Under the pieces are notes generated by a model. The model made no database searches, had not been told where the DNA came from, and worked only from the letters and a program-made list of their open reading frames with translations. Of a stretch of 64,000 nucleotides of DNA, positions 17,997 through 26,321 are shown in pieces. The translations under genes were made by a program, and so were the position numbers. The stretch comes from CBFHOS01 sp965657645. Its GTDB lineage: Bacteria; Pseudomonadota; Alphaproteobacteria; Puniceispirillales; Puniceispirillaceae. The DNA lies in the NCBI GenBank assembly GCA_965657645.1, contig CBFHOS010000007.1:1-64000 (forward strand), written 5' to 3'. The number at the start of each line of letters is the position of its first letter. Position 1 is the first letter of the stretch.

Positions 17997-18026
17997 TGTT
18001 CCAGTGTGTTCTAGTATGTTCTAGTG
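17997..18026. repeat. 10-bp tandem repeat, 3 copies (intergenic)
   Basis: TGTTCCAGTG, TGTTCTAGTA and TGTTCTAGTG lie head to tail just upstream of pheA (start at 17984). Confidence 0.8.
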
Positions 18027-18034
18027 CGCCGCCC

Positions 18035-18120
18035 ACGCGGCAGTATCAATCCCCGTGCACGCGGCAGTATCACCCCTGCTTACGCGGCAGTATCACCCCC
18101 GTGCACGCGGCAGTATCAAT
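18035..18120. repeat. 23-24 bp tandem repeat, 3.6 copies (intergenic, pheA-kdsB)
   Basis: Units beginning ACGCGGCAGTATCA start at 18035, 18059, 18082 and 18105. The first 14 bases are invariant and the remainder varies (e.g. ATCCCCGTGC, CCCCTGCTT, CCCCCGTGC). The array fills most of the gap between pheA and the kdsB stop. I see no CRISPR-like spacers and no gene. Confidence 0.9.
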
Positions 18121-18187
18121 AGCCGGAGGCGTCCTGTCAATGTACGAGCAAAGCGGCGCTATGATGTGGTGCTTGGTTCCTCGAATG

Positions 18188-18211
18188 AGCCCGTATATTA
18201 GCCCGTATATT
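18188..18211. repeat. 12-bp tandem repeat, 2 copies, at the kdsB stop
   Basis: Two perfect copies of AGCCCGTATATT (18188-18199 and 18200-18211). The second overlaps the kdsB stop codon, so the duplication may have extended from the gene end into the intergenic region. Confidence 0.75.
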
Positions 18212-18956
18212 AGCTAAGGCGGCGGCGCACAGCATCAAGATCATCCGGCGTATCGACACCGCCAGCGGTATCATCAACACGCGCCACTGAAATCGTCATG
18301 CCTGCCTCGATTGCCCGCAATTGCTCTAGTTTTTCACTTATCTCCAATGGCGATTGTGGCAGGGTGATAAAACGCGCCAACGCATCGCGGCGCCATCCAT
18401 AAACCCCGATATGATGCCAAAGCTGATCGGTGCCGGTCGGGATTGCGGCGCGGCTGAAATAATGTGCGCGGCCAAATTCGTTCTGGCCGTGGGCCTGATC
18501 CCAGCTAACCACAGCCTTGACCACTTGTGGTAGGGCTCTCTCCTCAGGGCTTGCCAGCGTCACTAGCGTTGCCAATTCGCAATTGGCATAATCCATCGCC
18601 GCGGCAAGCGCGGTTGGGATACCTGTCGGCATTTCGGGCAAATCACCCTGCAAATTGAGGATCTGGTCAAAGGCGCCATCAGGGTCAATTGCCTGAACTG
18701 CCTCATAAACACGGTCCGAGCCCGATGGATGATCATCCCTCGTCATGATAGCCGAACCACCCGCCGCATTAATTACATCAACAATGGCAGTGTCGTCTGT
18801 CGCAACATGTACCGGACCAATATCGGCTGCGATTGCGCGCTCCCACACATGTTGGATCATTGGTTTGCCGGCGATATCCGCTAGCGGCTTTCCGGGCAGG
18901 CGTGAGGCCGCCATGCGTGCCGGAATTACGATAATTTTTTTGTTTAATGACGTCAT
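18210..18956 (-). CDS. kdsB: 3-deoxy-manno-octulosonate cytidylyltransferase
   Basis: Activates KDO to CMP-KDO for lipopolysaccharide inner-core synthesis. The 248-residue protein from the ATG at 18956 starts with IIVIPARMAASRLPGKPLADI, the KdsB nucleotide-binding signature, followed by VATDD, DHPSGSDRVYEA and NLQGDLPE (usually NVQGDEP). Upstream in-frame starts would add residues unlike the family. It implies a KDO-containing outer membrane. The divergent cytochrome gene lies 173 bases away. Confidence 0.95.
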   Translation of the reverse strand: MTSLNKKIIVIPARMAASRLPGKPLADIAGKPMIQHVWERAIAADIGPVHVATDDTAIVDVINAAGGSAIMTRDDHPSGSDRVYEAVQAIDPDGAFDQILNLQGDLPEMPTGIPTALAAAMDYANCELATLVTLASPEERALPQVVKAVVSWDQAHGQNEFGRAHYFSRAAIPTGTDQLWHHIGVYGWRRDALARFITLPQSPLEISEKLEQLRAIEAGMTISVARVDDTAGGVDTPDDLDAVRRRLS

Positions 18957-19129
18957 AATGCGGCAATTCATCACATATTTCGTCTTTTGCATAGGTAAAA
19001 GGCGTAAAACCGTGATGTAGGGGTTGAGAACGGCACATATTTTCGGTAACAAAGCACGAATTGGCCTGCGCATTAATCAGGGCCGATCACTCTATGGATT
19101 GGGAGCCTCGTTGTGGCGGGGAAATTAGC

Positions 19130-19699
19130 ATGGATGAATTAGGATTTAACAAGCTCTTCGCTGGTCTTTTACTTGCCGCTCTGTTGTTGATGGCTGGAAT
19201 TAAGACTGCGGAAATCCTTGTGCCACATACAGAGCTGGCGGAAAACGCCTATAAGATCGAAGTTCCTGAGGGTGAAGTGACGGCTGATGCCGCACCGGTA
19301 GACGCCGGTCCAGAGCCTATTCTGGCATTGCTGGCGAGCGCGGATGTTGCCGCGGGCGAAAAGCTGGCAAAGAAATGTACAGCGTGCCATGTGTTCGAAG
19401 CAGGCGGCGCGAACAAAGTTGGTCCGGCATTGTGGGGCATTGTTAATGCGTCAAAGGGCGGTGCTGACGGTTTTGCTTATTCATCAGCCCTAGCTGATTT
19501 CGGTGGCGCGTGGGATTACGCCGCACTGAACGCATTCCTGAAAAAGCCAAAGGCCTATATTGCCGGAACCAAGATGAATTTTGTTGGTTTCAAAAAGCCG
19601 CAAGATCGGGCCAATATGATTGCCTATCTTCGCCAGCAAGCAGACGCCGCGGCGCCGTTGCCTAGTGCCGAAGAGATTGCCGCAGAAAGTGGCAACTAA
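19130..19699 (+). CDS. Membrane-anchored cytochrome c (CycM/c552 type)
   Basis: A class I cytochrome c of 189 residues. An N-terminal uncleaved anchor (about residues 8-30) is followed by an acidic/Ala linker and one haem domain. CTACH (83-87) gives the two haem thioethers and proximal His, and AGTKMNF carries the axial Met. It probably shuttles electrons to the terminal oxidase from the periplasmic face of the membrane. ATG 19130 is preferred over an earlier in-frame start because it begins with the anchor. Its stop overlaps the next start by 11 bases. Divergent placement against kdsB is common in alphaproteobacteria. Confidence 0.93.
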   Translation: MDELGFNKLFAGLLLAALLLMAGIKTAEILVPHTELAENAYKIEVPEGEVTADAAPVDAGPEPILALLASADVAAGEKLAKKCTACHVFEAGGANKVGPALWGIVNASKGGADGFAYSSALADFGGAWDYAALNAFLKKPKAYIAGTKMNFVGFKKPQDRANMIAYLRQQADAAAPLPSAEEIAAESGN

Positions 19700-20516
19700 G
19701 CCACAAGACGACCAAATTCACAGCCAGCTCAGCAATAGTGAGCTGGCTGAATTTCTGGCTGATCTGACCAAGATTAGCCGACCCATCATCGCCAAATGGT
19801 TTCGCTCACTTCCCGATGTGGAAACCAAGGCAGATGCCTCTCCTGTTACCATTGCTGACCGTGCTGTCGAGACGGCTCTGCGCACCGCTATTGCCGCGCG
19901 ATTTCCCGGCGACGACATTGTTGGCGAGGAACATAGCGACCATCACGGCGATGGCTCTACCGGTTTTAAATGGGTGATTGATCCGATTGACGGGACCAAA
20001 GCCTTTATCAGCGGCAAGCCTATTTTTGGCACCTTGGTTGGATTGCTCCGTGATGATAGTCCGGTCGCTGGTCTATGTGACATGCCGATGCTGGATGAGC
20101 TATATCTCGGCGTTGGTAATGAGTTTACCATGAATGGCAAACAATCCCAGCTAAGCAGCGTTACGGATCTTGCCAAGGCACGGATTGCGACCACATCACC
20201 AGAGGCGTTTTCGCCCAATGGACTGGCCATTTTTAACCGCATAAGCAAGCTGGCCGCGGTCACTAATTATGGTGGCGATTGTTATAATTATGCATTGCTA
20301 GCGGCTGGTCACATTGATTTAGTGGTCGAGGATAGTCTGGCACCGCATGATGTCATGGGCGTTGTTGGGGTGATGCGGGCGGCTGGCGTAATCGTCACCG
20401 ATTTTGACGGACTGCCGGTCACGCTGGCCCCGGGTGAGCGCGCACCAACAGGCAGTTTGGTCTGCGCCGCGACACCGGCATTACACGCCGCGGCAATGGC
20501 TGTTATCTCTGCATAA
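19689..20516 (+). CDS. Inositol-monophosphatase-family phosphatase (histidinol-phosphatase-like)
   Basis: A Mg-dependent sugar/histidinol phosphatase of the IMPase fold, 275 residues from a GTG at 19689. Motifs present are GEEHSD (metal-binding Glu), WVIDPIDGTKAFI (Asp ligands), and a C-terminal LVVEDSLAPHDVMG segment (usual W-x-D-x-A-G-G region, here divergent). The pattern resembles HisN-type histidinol-phosphatases of alphaproteobacteria. An upstream ATG at 19620 inside the cytochrome gene would add 23 residues of unlikely composition. Function as HisN is inferred by similarity; inositol-1-phosphatase is the alternative. Confidence 0.82.
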   Translation: MATKPQDDQIHSQLSNSELAEFLADLTKISRPIIAKWFRSLPDVETKADASPVTIADRAVETALRTAIAARFPGDDIVGEEHSDHHGDGSTGFKWVIDPIDGTKAFISGKPIFGTLVGLLRDDSPVAGLCDMPMLDELYLGVGNEFTMNGKQSQLSSVTDLAKARIATTSPEAFSPNGLAIFNRISKLAAVTNYGGDCYNYALLAAGHIDLVVEDSLAPHDVMGVVGVMRAAGVIVTDFDGLPVTLAPGERAPTGSLVCAATPALHAAAMAVISA

Positions 20517-20528
20517 AGGAATGGTGTG

Positions 20529-21458
20529 ATGATCCGCATTGGATTTTTTGGACAGGCCGCCGAGGCACAAGAATGGCACCAAAAATTAACGCCATTTCTG
20601 GATGATTTTGAAATTGTCGATCTGGTATCCGATGCCGGTAGAAATTGTGACGTGGCGTTGGTCTGGGCACCGCCAGAAGGTGCTTTGGCGCATTTGCCAA
20701 ACCTAAAAGGGATCATCCTCCAAGGCCAAGGCGTTGATCATATGATGGCCGATGCCAGCGTGCCCCGTGATGTCCCCTTGGTGCGGTTGGTCGATCCCGA
20801 TATGTCGGATGCGTTGAGCCATTGGGCCATTTTGAATGCGCTGGATTTTTGGCGCGATGGCGCATCATATCGGGACCAGCAGGCGTCAAAAACCTGGGCC
20901 TCGATACCCCAGCGTTCGCACGAAGAGGCAATTGTCGGGGTTCTTGGTGTTGGTGCCATTGGTAGTGTGATCGCCCGCCGTTTTGCGGCTCTGGGGTTTA
21001 AAACGCGGGGCTGGGCGCGGACCCAAAAGACAATCGAAAATGTTGACGTTTTTGCCGGACCGGACGCCTTGGCGGATTTTGCTGAAGGGGTGAATATCTC
21101 GGTTTGTGTGTTGCCACTAACGCCTGAAACACGCGGCATTATGAATGCCGATTATTTCAACCGGCTTGCCTATGGTGCGTTCGTGATTAATGGTGGCCGT
21201 GGGCCACAGGTTAATGATGATGATTTATTAGCGGCGCTAGATAGGGGACAAATTGGTGGGGCCGCGCTGGATGTGTTTGCAATAGAGCCATTGCCAGCAG
21301 AGCACCCCTATTGGGCGCATCCAAAGGTTCGGGTCTGGCCGCATGTCGCCGCACAGACCAATCCCGATAGTGCCTCTAAACAGGTAGCCGCAGCGATTCA
21401 AGCGATGACAAATGGCGATGAGCCAGCTAATCGGGTTGAGTGGAGTCGCGGCTATTAG
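20529..21458 (+). CDS. D-2-hydroxyacid dehydrogenase, glyoxylate/hydroxypyruvate reductase A-like
   Basis: An NAD(P)H-dependent reductase of 309 residues. The dinucleotide-binding motif is GVLGVGAIGSVIARR (about 138-152). Active-site segments are VINGGRGPQVNDDDLL (Arg region), ALDVFAIEPLP (Glu) and HPKVRVWPHVAA with the catalytic His. The N-terminal FFGQAAEAQEWHQKL and short catalytic domain are typical of the GhrA subgroup. The ATG at 20529 is preferred (AAAGGA nine bases upstream); GTG at 20526 is directly in front. It converges on the aminopeptidase gene. Confidence 0.88.
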   Translation: MIRIGFFGQAAEAQEWHQKLTPFLDDFEIVDLVSDAGRNCDVALVWAPPEGALAHLPNLKGIILQGQGVDHMMADASVPRDVPLVRLVDPDMSDALSHWAILNALDFWRDGASYRDQQASKTWASIPQRSHEEAIVGVLGVGAIGSVIARRFAALGFKTRGWARTQKTIENVDVFAGPDALADFAEGVNISVCVLPLTPETRGIMNADYFNRLAYGAFVINGGRGPQVNDDDLLAALDRGQIGGAALDVFAIEPLPAEHPYWAHPKVRVWPHVAAQTNPDSASKQVAAAIQAMTNGDEPANRVEWSRGY

Positions 21459-21484
21459 AACGGCATTTACCCAGCTAGGCGCCG

Positions 21485-22906
21485 CTATGCTAAGCTGGAG
21501 ATGTAGCGGAATAGTGCCCGCAATCCCATAGCCTCACCACCCTTTGGTCGGCCCGGACGTGATCCCAAATTCCACGCCATAACATCGACATGCGCCCAGT
21601 TGCTATCACGACCAGCAAACCGGCGCAGGAACAAGGCGGCGGTAATCGCCCCGCCATATCCAGACGGTCCTGTGCTCGATAAGGTGACATAGCCCGCATC
21701 CAGATGACGTTCGTAATCGTCAAATAGCGGCAGGCGCCATAGCGCGTCATCGGCGTCGTTACTGGCCGCGATAATATCCGCGGCGGTCGCATCATCATTT
21801 GCAAACAGGGCCGGTAGTTCAGTGCCAAGCGCAACCCGCGCCGCGCCGGTCAATGTCGCAAAATCAATCAGGAAATCGGGCTCTTCTTCAAGTGCCAGCG
21901 TAAGGGCATCGGCTAGTACAAGTCGCCCTTCGGCGTCGGTATTGCCGACCTCAACCTTTAGACCGGCGCGCGTGTCGATCACATCCAGAGGACGCATGGC
22001 CCGATCTGAAACTGCGTTTTCTGCCGCCGGAATTAATATGCGGAGCTGGATATTGCTATTGGCGATCATCAATGCCGCGGCCAGTCCAAGCACGATTGCC
22101 GACCCGCCCATATCCTTTTTCATCATCTCCATCGCTTTTGATGGCTTAAGATCAAGGCCGCCCGAATCAAAGGTAATGCCCTTGCCGACGAGGGTGATTT
22201 TCGGCCCCTTTTTGCCCCAGCGCATATCGATCAAACGGGGTGCTATTTCCGCCGCGCGGCCAACAATATCAATCGCCGGAAAATCATTCGCAAGCGTCTC
22301 GCCCATCGTTACGTCGATACGGGCACCTGTCGCATCGGCCAGACCCCGCGCCGCATCCTCTAGCCCTTGCGGATTCATGTGGTTTGGTGGGGTGTTGATC
22401 ATATCGCGACACAGAACAATACCCTGAACAATGCCGGTAATGCGCTCTATCATGCCTTTTTTGGAGGCCGCTTTGGGTAGGATCAATGCCGATAGTGGCC
22501 GCGCTGGCGTTGCATTGCGGTAGGTGTCGAAATGGTAATGCGACAACCCCCACCCGATAATGATTTGTTCTAGCGTCTCGCCCGATCCGGAAAAATCATC
22601 GAGTGACCAATGCCCAGCCGGAAGTGCCGCGGCGATGGCGGCGGCGTTCCAGATCGGTGTATCGCCAATGATACCAATTGCCGAGCCAAGACCATTCGCG
22701 CCATCAGGTAAACATAAAGCCGCTCCTGCTTTGGCAACAAAGCCTTGCGCCGCGATCCAGCTTTCATGCGCCGCACCCGCCCCATCGCGCCATTCCTGCC
22801 AGTCTGCCATTTCGATTATATGCAGTGGAATTACCGTGTTGTCGGCGTCCAAGCTGTCCGCAGTTACAAGCCCAAGGGCGGCAATCGGGGTTAGGTCTGT
22901 CATCAA
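21485..22906 (-). CDS. Leucyl aminopeptidase family protein (M17)
   Basis: A cytosolic dizinc aminopeptidase, 473 residues. The C-terminal catalytic domain has VGKGITFDSGGLDLKPS (metal Lys and Asp), MKKDMGGSA, and the family signature NTDAEGRLVLADAL with Asp, Glu and Arg. LTGAARVALG and GPSGYGGAITAALFLRRF are also typical. The N-domain is short compared with PepA and closer to the PepB/alphaproteobacterial 'leucyl aminopeptidase' subgroup, so I give no gene symbol. It is convergent with the hydroxyacid dehydrogenase gene. Confidence 0.92.
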   Translation of the reverse strand: MMTDLTPIAALGLVTADSLDADNTVIPLHIIEMADWQEWRDGAGAAHESWIAAQGFVAKAGAALCLPDGANGLGSAIGIIGDTPIWNAAAIAAALPAGHWSLDDFSGSGETLEQIIIGWGLSHYHFDTYRNATPARPLSALILPKAASKKGMIERITGIVQGIVLCRDMINTPPNHMNPQGLEDAARGLADATGARIDVTMGETLANDFPAIDIVGRAAEIAPRLIDMRWGKKGPKITLVGKGITFDSGGLDLKPSKAMEMMKKDMGGSAIVLGLAAALMIANSNIQLRILIPAAENAVSDRAMRPLDVIDTRAGLKVEVGNTDAEGRLVLADALTLALEEEPDFLIDFATLTGAARVALGTELPALFANDDATAADIIAASNDADDALWRLPLFDDYERHLDAGYVTLSSTGPSGYGGAITAALFLRRFAGRDSNWAHVDVMAWNLGSRPGRPKGGEAMGLRALFRYISSLA

Positions 22907-22960
22907 ATCTTCCTTAATATCTCGGCATGTTTCCAGATTTCTGGTGTTATCTAGCTGGTC

Positions 22961-24427
22961 TTAGGCGGTGATCATCTGGCGTATCCGGCCAATCTGTGCC
23001 CATAGCGCAAAGCCCCGCACCAACAGATAGATATTAAACGCCGCCAGCAATCCAGCAACCCCAAACGGCGCGATAAACCAAATCACCGTGGCAAAGATCA
23101 GGCTCGCCACAATCATTCCATTGCGCATTTCCCGGCCTTTGGTTGCCCCGACGAACACGCCATCCATCTGCATCGCAAGAACCATCGCCGGTGCCATTAG
23201 CGCAACCCAGATCCAATGCGACAAGATCAATTCAGCCAGCGGTTGCTGGGTTGTGAGGGTGGCAACTATCGGCTCGCTAAACAGCCAGATAACCGCACCG
23301 ATTGCCAATGATGAGGCAAAGGCCATGATGTTAGAGCGATACACCACGAGATTGAACATCGCCTTGTTGCGCATCCCCACAGCCTCGCCAACCAACGCCT
23401 CTGCGGCATGGGCAAAGCCATCAATGCCAAAACAAATCAAGCCAAACACGACCATCGCCAACTGCACCGCGGCCAAATTCAAATCACCATGAATGGCCGC
23501 TTGGTTTAACAGCAACGCCTCACAGCCAAGCAATAATAAAGTGCGGATCAACAGATCACGGCCAAGTTTGAAAAATTGGGTGAAAGCGATCAGGTTAAAC
23601 CATGCGGGCCGGCGTCTGAAAATCCGGCCAAGAATACCGCGAAACGCGACCCGCCATTGCCACCACACCATGCCGAGCGTGACGACAAAGCCAATCCATT
23701 GCGCCGCCACCGAGGCCAGTGCCACGCCCTCGATCTTCATCCCAAGGCCCATTACAAAATAGATATTCAGCACCAGATTACCGATATTGACGATCAATAG
23801 CTGGGCCATGCCAAGGCGCATTTGCTGGCGTCCAAATAGGCATCCCAGCAACACCATATTAGCCAAGCCAGCAGGCAGGGCATACATCCGAACGCCAACA
23901 TAGACATTCATCAGCGATTCAACTTTCGGGCTGGCGGCAAGGGCAAAATTGCTAAGGGCAAGCGTCAATGGGACCGCCGCAATCGCAACCAGCCCCATGA
24001 TCATCGCCATGAAAATGCCGCGAATGAAAATATTCTCGATCTCGGTTTCGTCCTTGCGCCCATGCGCCTGTGCCACCAGTCCGGTGGAACAAAGCCGTAA
24101 AAAGCCAAAGCCGTAATAGATAAAATTGAACACCAAAGCGCCAAGCGCAACGCCGCCGATATAGGCCGGATCAGGCATCCGCCCCATCATCGCCGTATCA
24201 ACCGCGCTAACCAGTGGGACCGTTATATTAGCGAGAAAAATCGGCCATGAAATAGACCATATATGGCGCCAACTCGTATGTGCTTTAACGAGGGCGTCTT
24301 GACCGTTATTTTTGGCATTTTTGGCAGTTTTGGCAGTTTTGCCCGTTTTGCCCGTTCTGGTGGTCGTTTCTGTGGTCGTTTCTGTGGTTAATTCATTACC
24401 CACCTGATTTCCCTCATTTTGCCGCAT
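22961..24427 (-). CDS. MATE family efflux transporter (DinF-like)
   Basis: A 488-residue polytopic exporter with about 12 membrane segments from residue 55 on, typical of the MATE family (e.g. HIWSISWPIFLANITVPLVSAVDTAMMGR and LRLCSTGLVAQAHGRKD). Such proteins export cationic or other drugs using Na+ or H+ gradients; here the substrate is unknown. The first about 50 residues are a low-complexity Thr/Lys/Asn tail encoded by 9-bp and 12-bp tandem repeats. The ATG at 24427 lies upstream of the repeats; an internal start at the end of the tail cannot be excluded. Confidence 0.9.
   Translation of the reverse strand: MRQNEGNQVGNELTTETTTETTTRTGKTGKTAKTAKNAKNNGQDALVKAHTSWRHIWSISWPIFLANITVPLVSAVDTAMMGRMPDPAYIGGVALGALVFNFIYYGFGFLRLCSTGLVAQAHGRKDETEIENIFIRGIFMAMIMGLVAIAAVPLTLALSNFALAASPKVESLMNVYVGVRMYALPAGLANMVLLGCLFGRQQMRLGMAQLLIVNIGNLVLNIYFVMGLGMKIEGVALASVAAQWIGFVVTLGMVWWQWRVAFRGILGRIFRRRPAWFNLIAFTQFFKLGRDLLIRTLLLLGCEALLLNQAAIHGDLNLAAVQLAMVVFGLICFGIDGFAHAAEALVGEAVGMRNKAMFNLVVYRSNIMAFASSLAIGAVIWLFSEPIVATLTTQQPLAELILSHWIWVALMAPAMVLAMQMDGVFVGATKGREMRNGMIVASLIFATVIWFIAPFGVAGLLAAFNIYLLVRGFALWAQIGRIRQMITA
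24312..24384. repeat. 9-bp (5 copies) and 12-bp (2 copies) tandem repeats inside the MATE gene
   Basis: Five 9-bp units (TTGGCATTT, TTGGCAGTT twice, TTGCCCGTT twice) at 24312-24356 are followed by two perfect TGGTCGTTTCTG units at 24361-24384. On the minus strand they encode the cytoplasmic Thr/Lys-rich N-terminal tail (TETTTETTTRTGKTGKTAK). All units are multiples of three. Confidence 0.88.
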
Positions 24428-24585
24428 TAGCCCATTTGGATGATATGTCGGTCACGCTAGGGCAATCCCTCGTCAATTGATATAGCAAACCAGACGGAAA
24501 AATGCTTTAACCAACCGTGGTCGGCACATTGCGATTATCGGTCGGTGAATGTGGATAATGAATTGCGTTAGGGCGGGGAATTGCG

Positions 24586-26268
24586 TTGGCATTTCTGAAC
24601 AAAAAATCAGCTTTGCTCATGCTTCTTGCGATCTTGGGGCTTGGGGTTTTAATCGGCCACCATACCTTGCCGCCAATGGACCGTGACGAGTCACGTTTTG
24701 CCCAAGCCAGCAAACAGATGGTGACCTCCGGCGATTATGTAACAGTCCGATTCCAACAGGATTTGCGGGCAAAAAAACCGGCGGGCATTTACTGGCTGCA
24801 ATCGGCGAGCGCCGCGCTGTTTGGTGTCGATGATATCGCATCCTACCGCCTACCTAGTTTGATCGCGGTACTACTCACGGTTTTTGGCACCTATCGATTG
24901 GCTAGCTATATTTACAAACCACCGCGTGCGCTATTGGCGGCGGCGACCCTTGGTGCGTCGGTGTTGGTTGTGGCCGAGGCGCATCTGGCGAAAACTGATT
25001 CGGTGCTGATGCTGTGTTGTTTCATCCAGCAATTTGCGTTGATGCTGATTTACCGTTCATGGCAACAGGACCGCCCCGAAAATAGGCAACATTATCTGGT
25101 GTTCTGGCTGGCGCTGGGCGTGGGGATCATGATTAAGGGGCCGATTGCGCCAATGCTGGCGATCACCACGCTTGTTGCATTATGCCTCTGGCACCGCTCG
25201 GTAACATGGTTGCGGCGGTTGCATATTGCGCGTGGTTTGCTGATCGTTGCGCTGGTGACATTGCCGTGGGCGATCCTCGTGAGTTTGGCGACTGATGGCG
25301 CCTTTTTGCAAATTGCCTTTAATGCCGATTTCATGGCCAAGGTGAAAACCGTTCAAGAATCACATGGCGCGCCGATCGGAACCTACTTCGTGCTCGCCGC
25401 CGTTCTGCTATGGCCCGGTATGTTATTATTGCCGCGTACCCTAGCCCAGATGCCGACCTTATTGGCGCATATCGAAACACGCTTTTTGCTGGCGTGGATT
25501 GTGCCGTTCTGGGTGGTGATAGAATTTATTCCCACCAAATTACCACATTATCCATTGCCGGTATTTCCGGCGCTGGCGGTGTTGCTTGTCTGCGCTGTGA
25601 ATAGTCCGATCGCGGGTAAGGTCGCCGGCAATTTGCGCGAAAAAGTACAATATTTTGCCACCATCATTACGGAATATGCGTTGCTTGCCATTGGCGTTTT
25701 GTTGGCTGGCATGCTGGTGTGGGGCGCGGTCCAATTGGGCGGCAATACCGGCGGCAGAGCCTTTGCCTTTGCGGTCATCGGCGGGTTGGTTGCCGGTGTG
25801 GCCATATGGCAGGGCATTTTATGGCACCAGCGCGGCGGCGTGGTTTTGTTTGGCGGCATGCTTTTGGCTGGCTTGGCCTTTCATTTTATCCTGCTTGGCG
25901 GATTAACGCCGTCACTATCGCGGATCCATCTTTCGACGGCGATTACAGAGATCATGGAAGAGAGTAAAATCACCGCGCCAGTCATTGCCGCCGCTGGCTA
26001 TCATGAACCGTCTTTGGTGTTCCTGACCAAGGGTGATGTGTTGTTGCTGGATGGCCGTGAGGCGGCGTTATTTCTGGCTGAGGCACCCGGCTCACTGGCG
26101 ATTGTCGAACAACGCCAACAAAGTCTCTTTTTGGAAACAGCAAAGGGTATTAACCTGACCTTAAAGCCACCACAGCAGGTCATTGGGGTTAATATCTCAA
26201 AGGGGCAGGATGTGTTAATCTGGCTTTATCAGGCAGAGACGTTTGACGGCGCTAGCCCAAGCGGTTAA
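24586..26268 (+). CDS. ArnT-like glycosyltransferase (GT83, dolichyl-P-mannose-type)
   Basis: A 560-residue integral membrane glycosyltransferase. The first periplasmic loop has PPMDRDESRFAQASKQMVTSGDY and FQQDLRAKKPAGIYWLQS with the Asp-Glu motif of the PMT/ArnT fold. About 11-12 membrane segments follow, with a C-terminal periplasmic domain (about 430-560). In the family the enzyme transfers a sugar from polyprenyl phosphate to lipid A. The start is a TTG at 24586 after GGCGGGGAA. It is followed by a polyprenyl-phosphate glycosyltransferase and a lipid-A N-domain protein, so it probably modifies an envelope glycolipid. The sugar is unknown. Confidence 0.87.
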   Translation: MAFLNKKSALLMLLAILGLGVLIGHHTLPPMDRDESRFAQASKQMVTSGDYVTVRFQQDLRAKKPAGIYWLQSASAALFGVDDIASYRLPSLIAVLLTVFGTYRLASYIYKPPRALLAAATLGASVLVVAEAHLAKTDSVLMLCCFIQQFALMLIYRSWQQDRPENRQHYLVFWLALGVGIMIKGPIAPMLAITTLVALCLWHRSVTWLRRLHIARGLLIVALVTLPWAILVSLATDGAFLQIAFNADFMAKVKTVQESHGAPIGTYFVLAAVLLWPGMLLLPRTLAQMPTLLAHIETRFLLAWIVPFWVVIEFIPTKLPHYPLPVFPALAVLLVCAVNSPIAGKVAGNLREKVQYFATIITEYALLAIGVLLAGMLVWGAVQLGGNTGGRAFAFAVIGGLVAGVAIWQGILWHQRGGVVLFGGMLLAGLAFHFILLGGLTPSLSRIHLSTAITEIMEESKITAPVIAAAGYHEPSLVFLTKGDVLLLDGREAALFLAEAPGSLAIVEQRQQSLFLETAKGINLTLKPPQQVIGVNISKGQDVLIWLYQAETFDGASPSG

Positions 26269-26321
26269 AGAAAGGCACGCATTTCGTTACCGCACCATGT
26301 TAGGTGCTTTGGGAATTCCTT

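Noticed and set aside
18035..18120. CRISPR array
   Set aside because: The repeats are 14 invariant bases with 9-10 base tails, too short and without unique spacers; no cas genes nearby.
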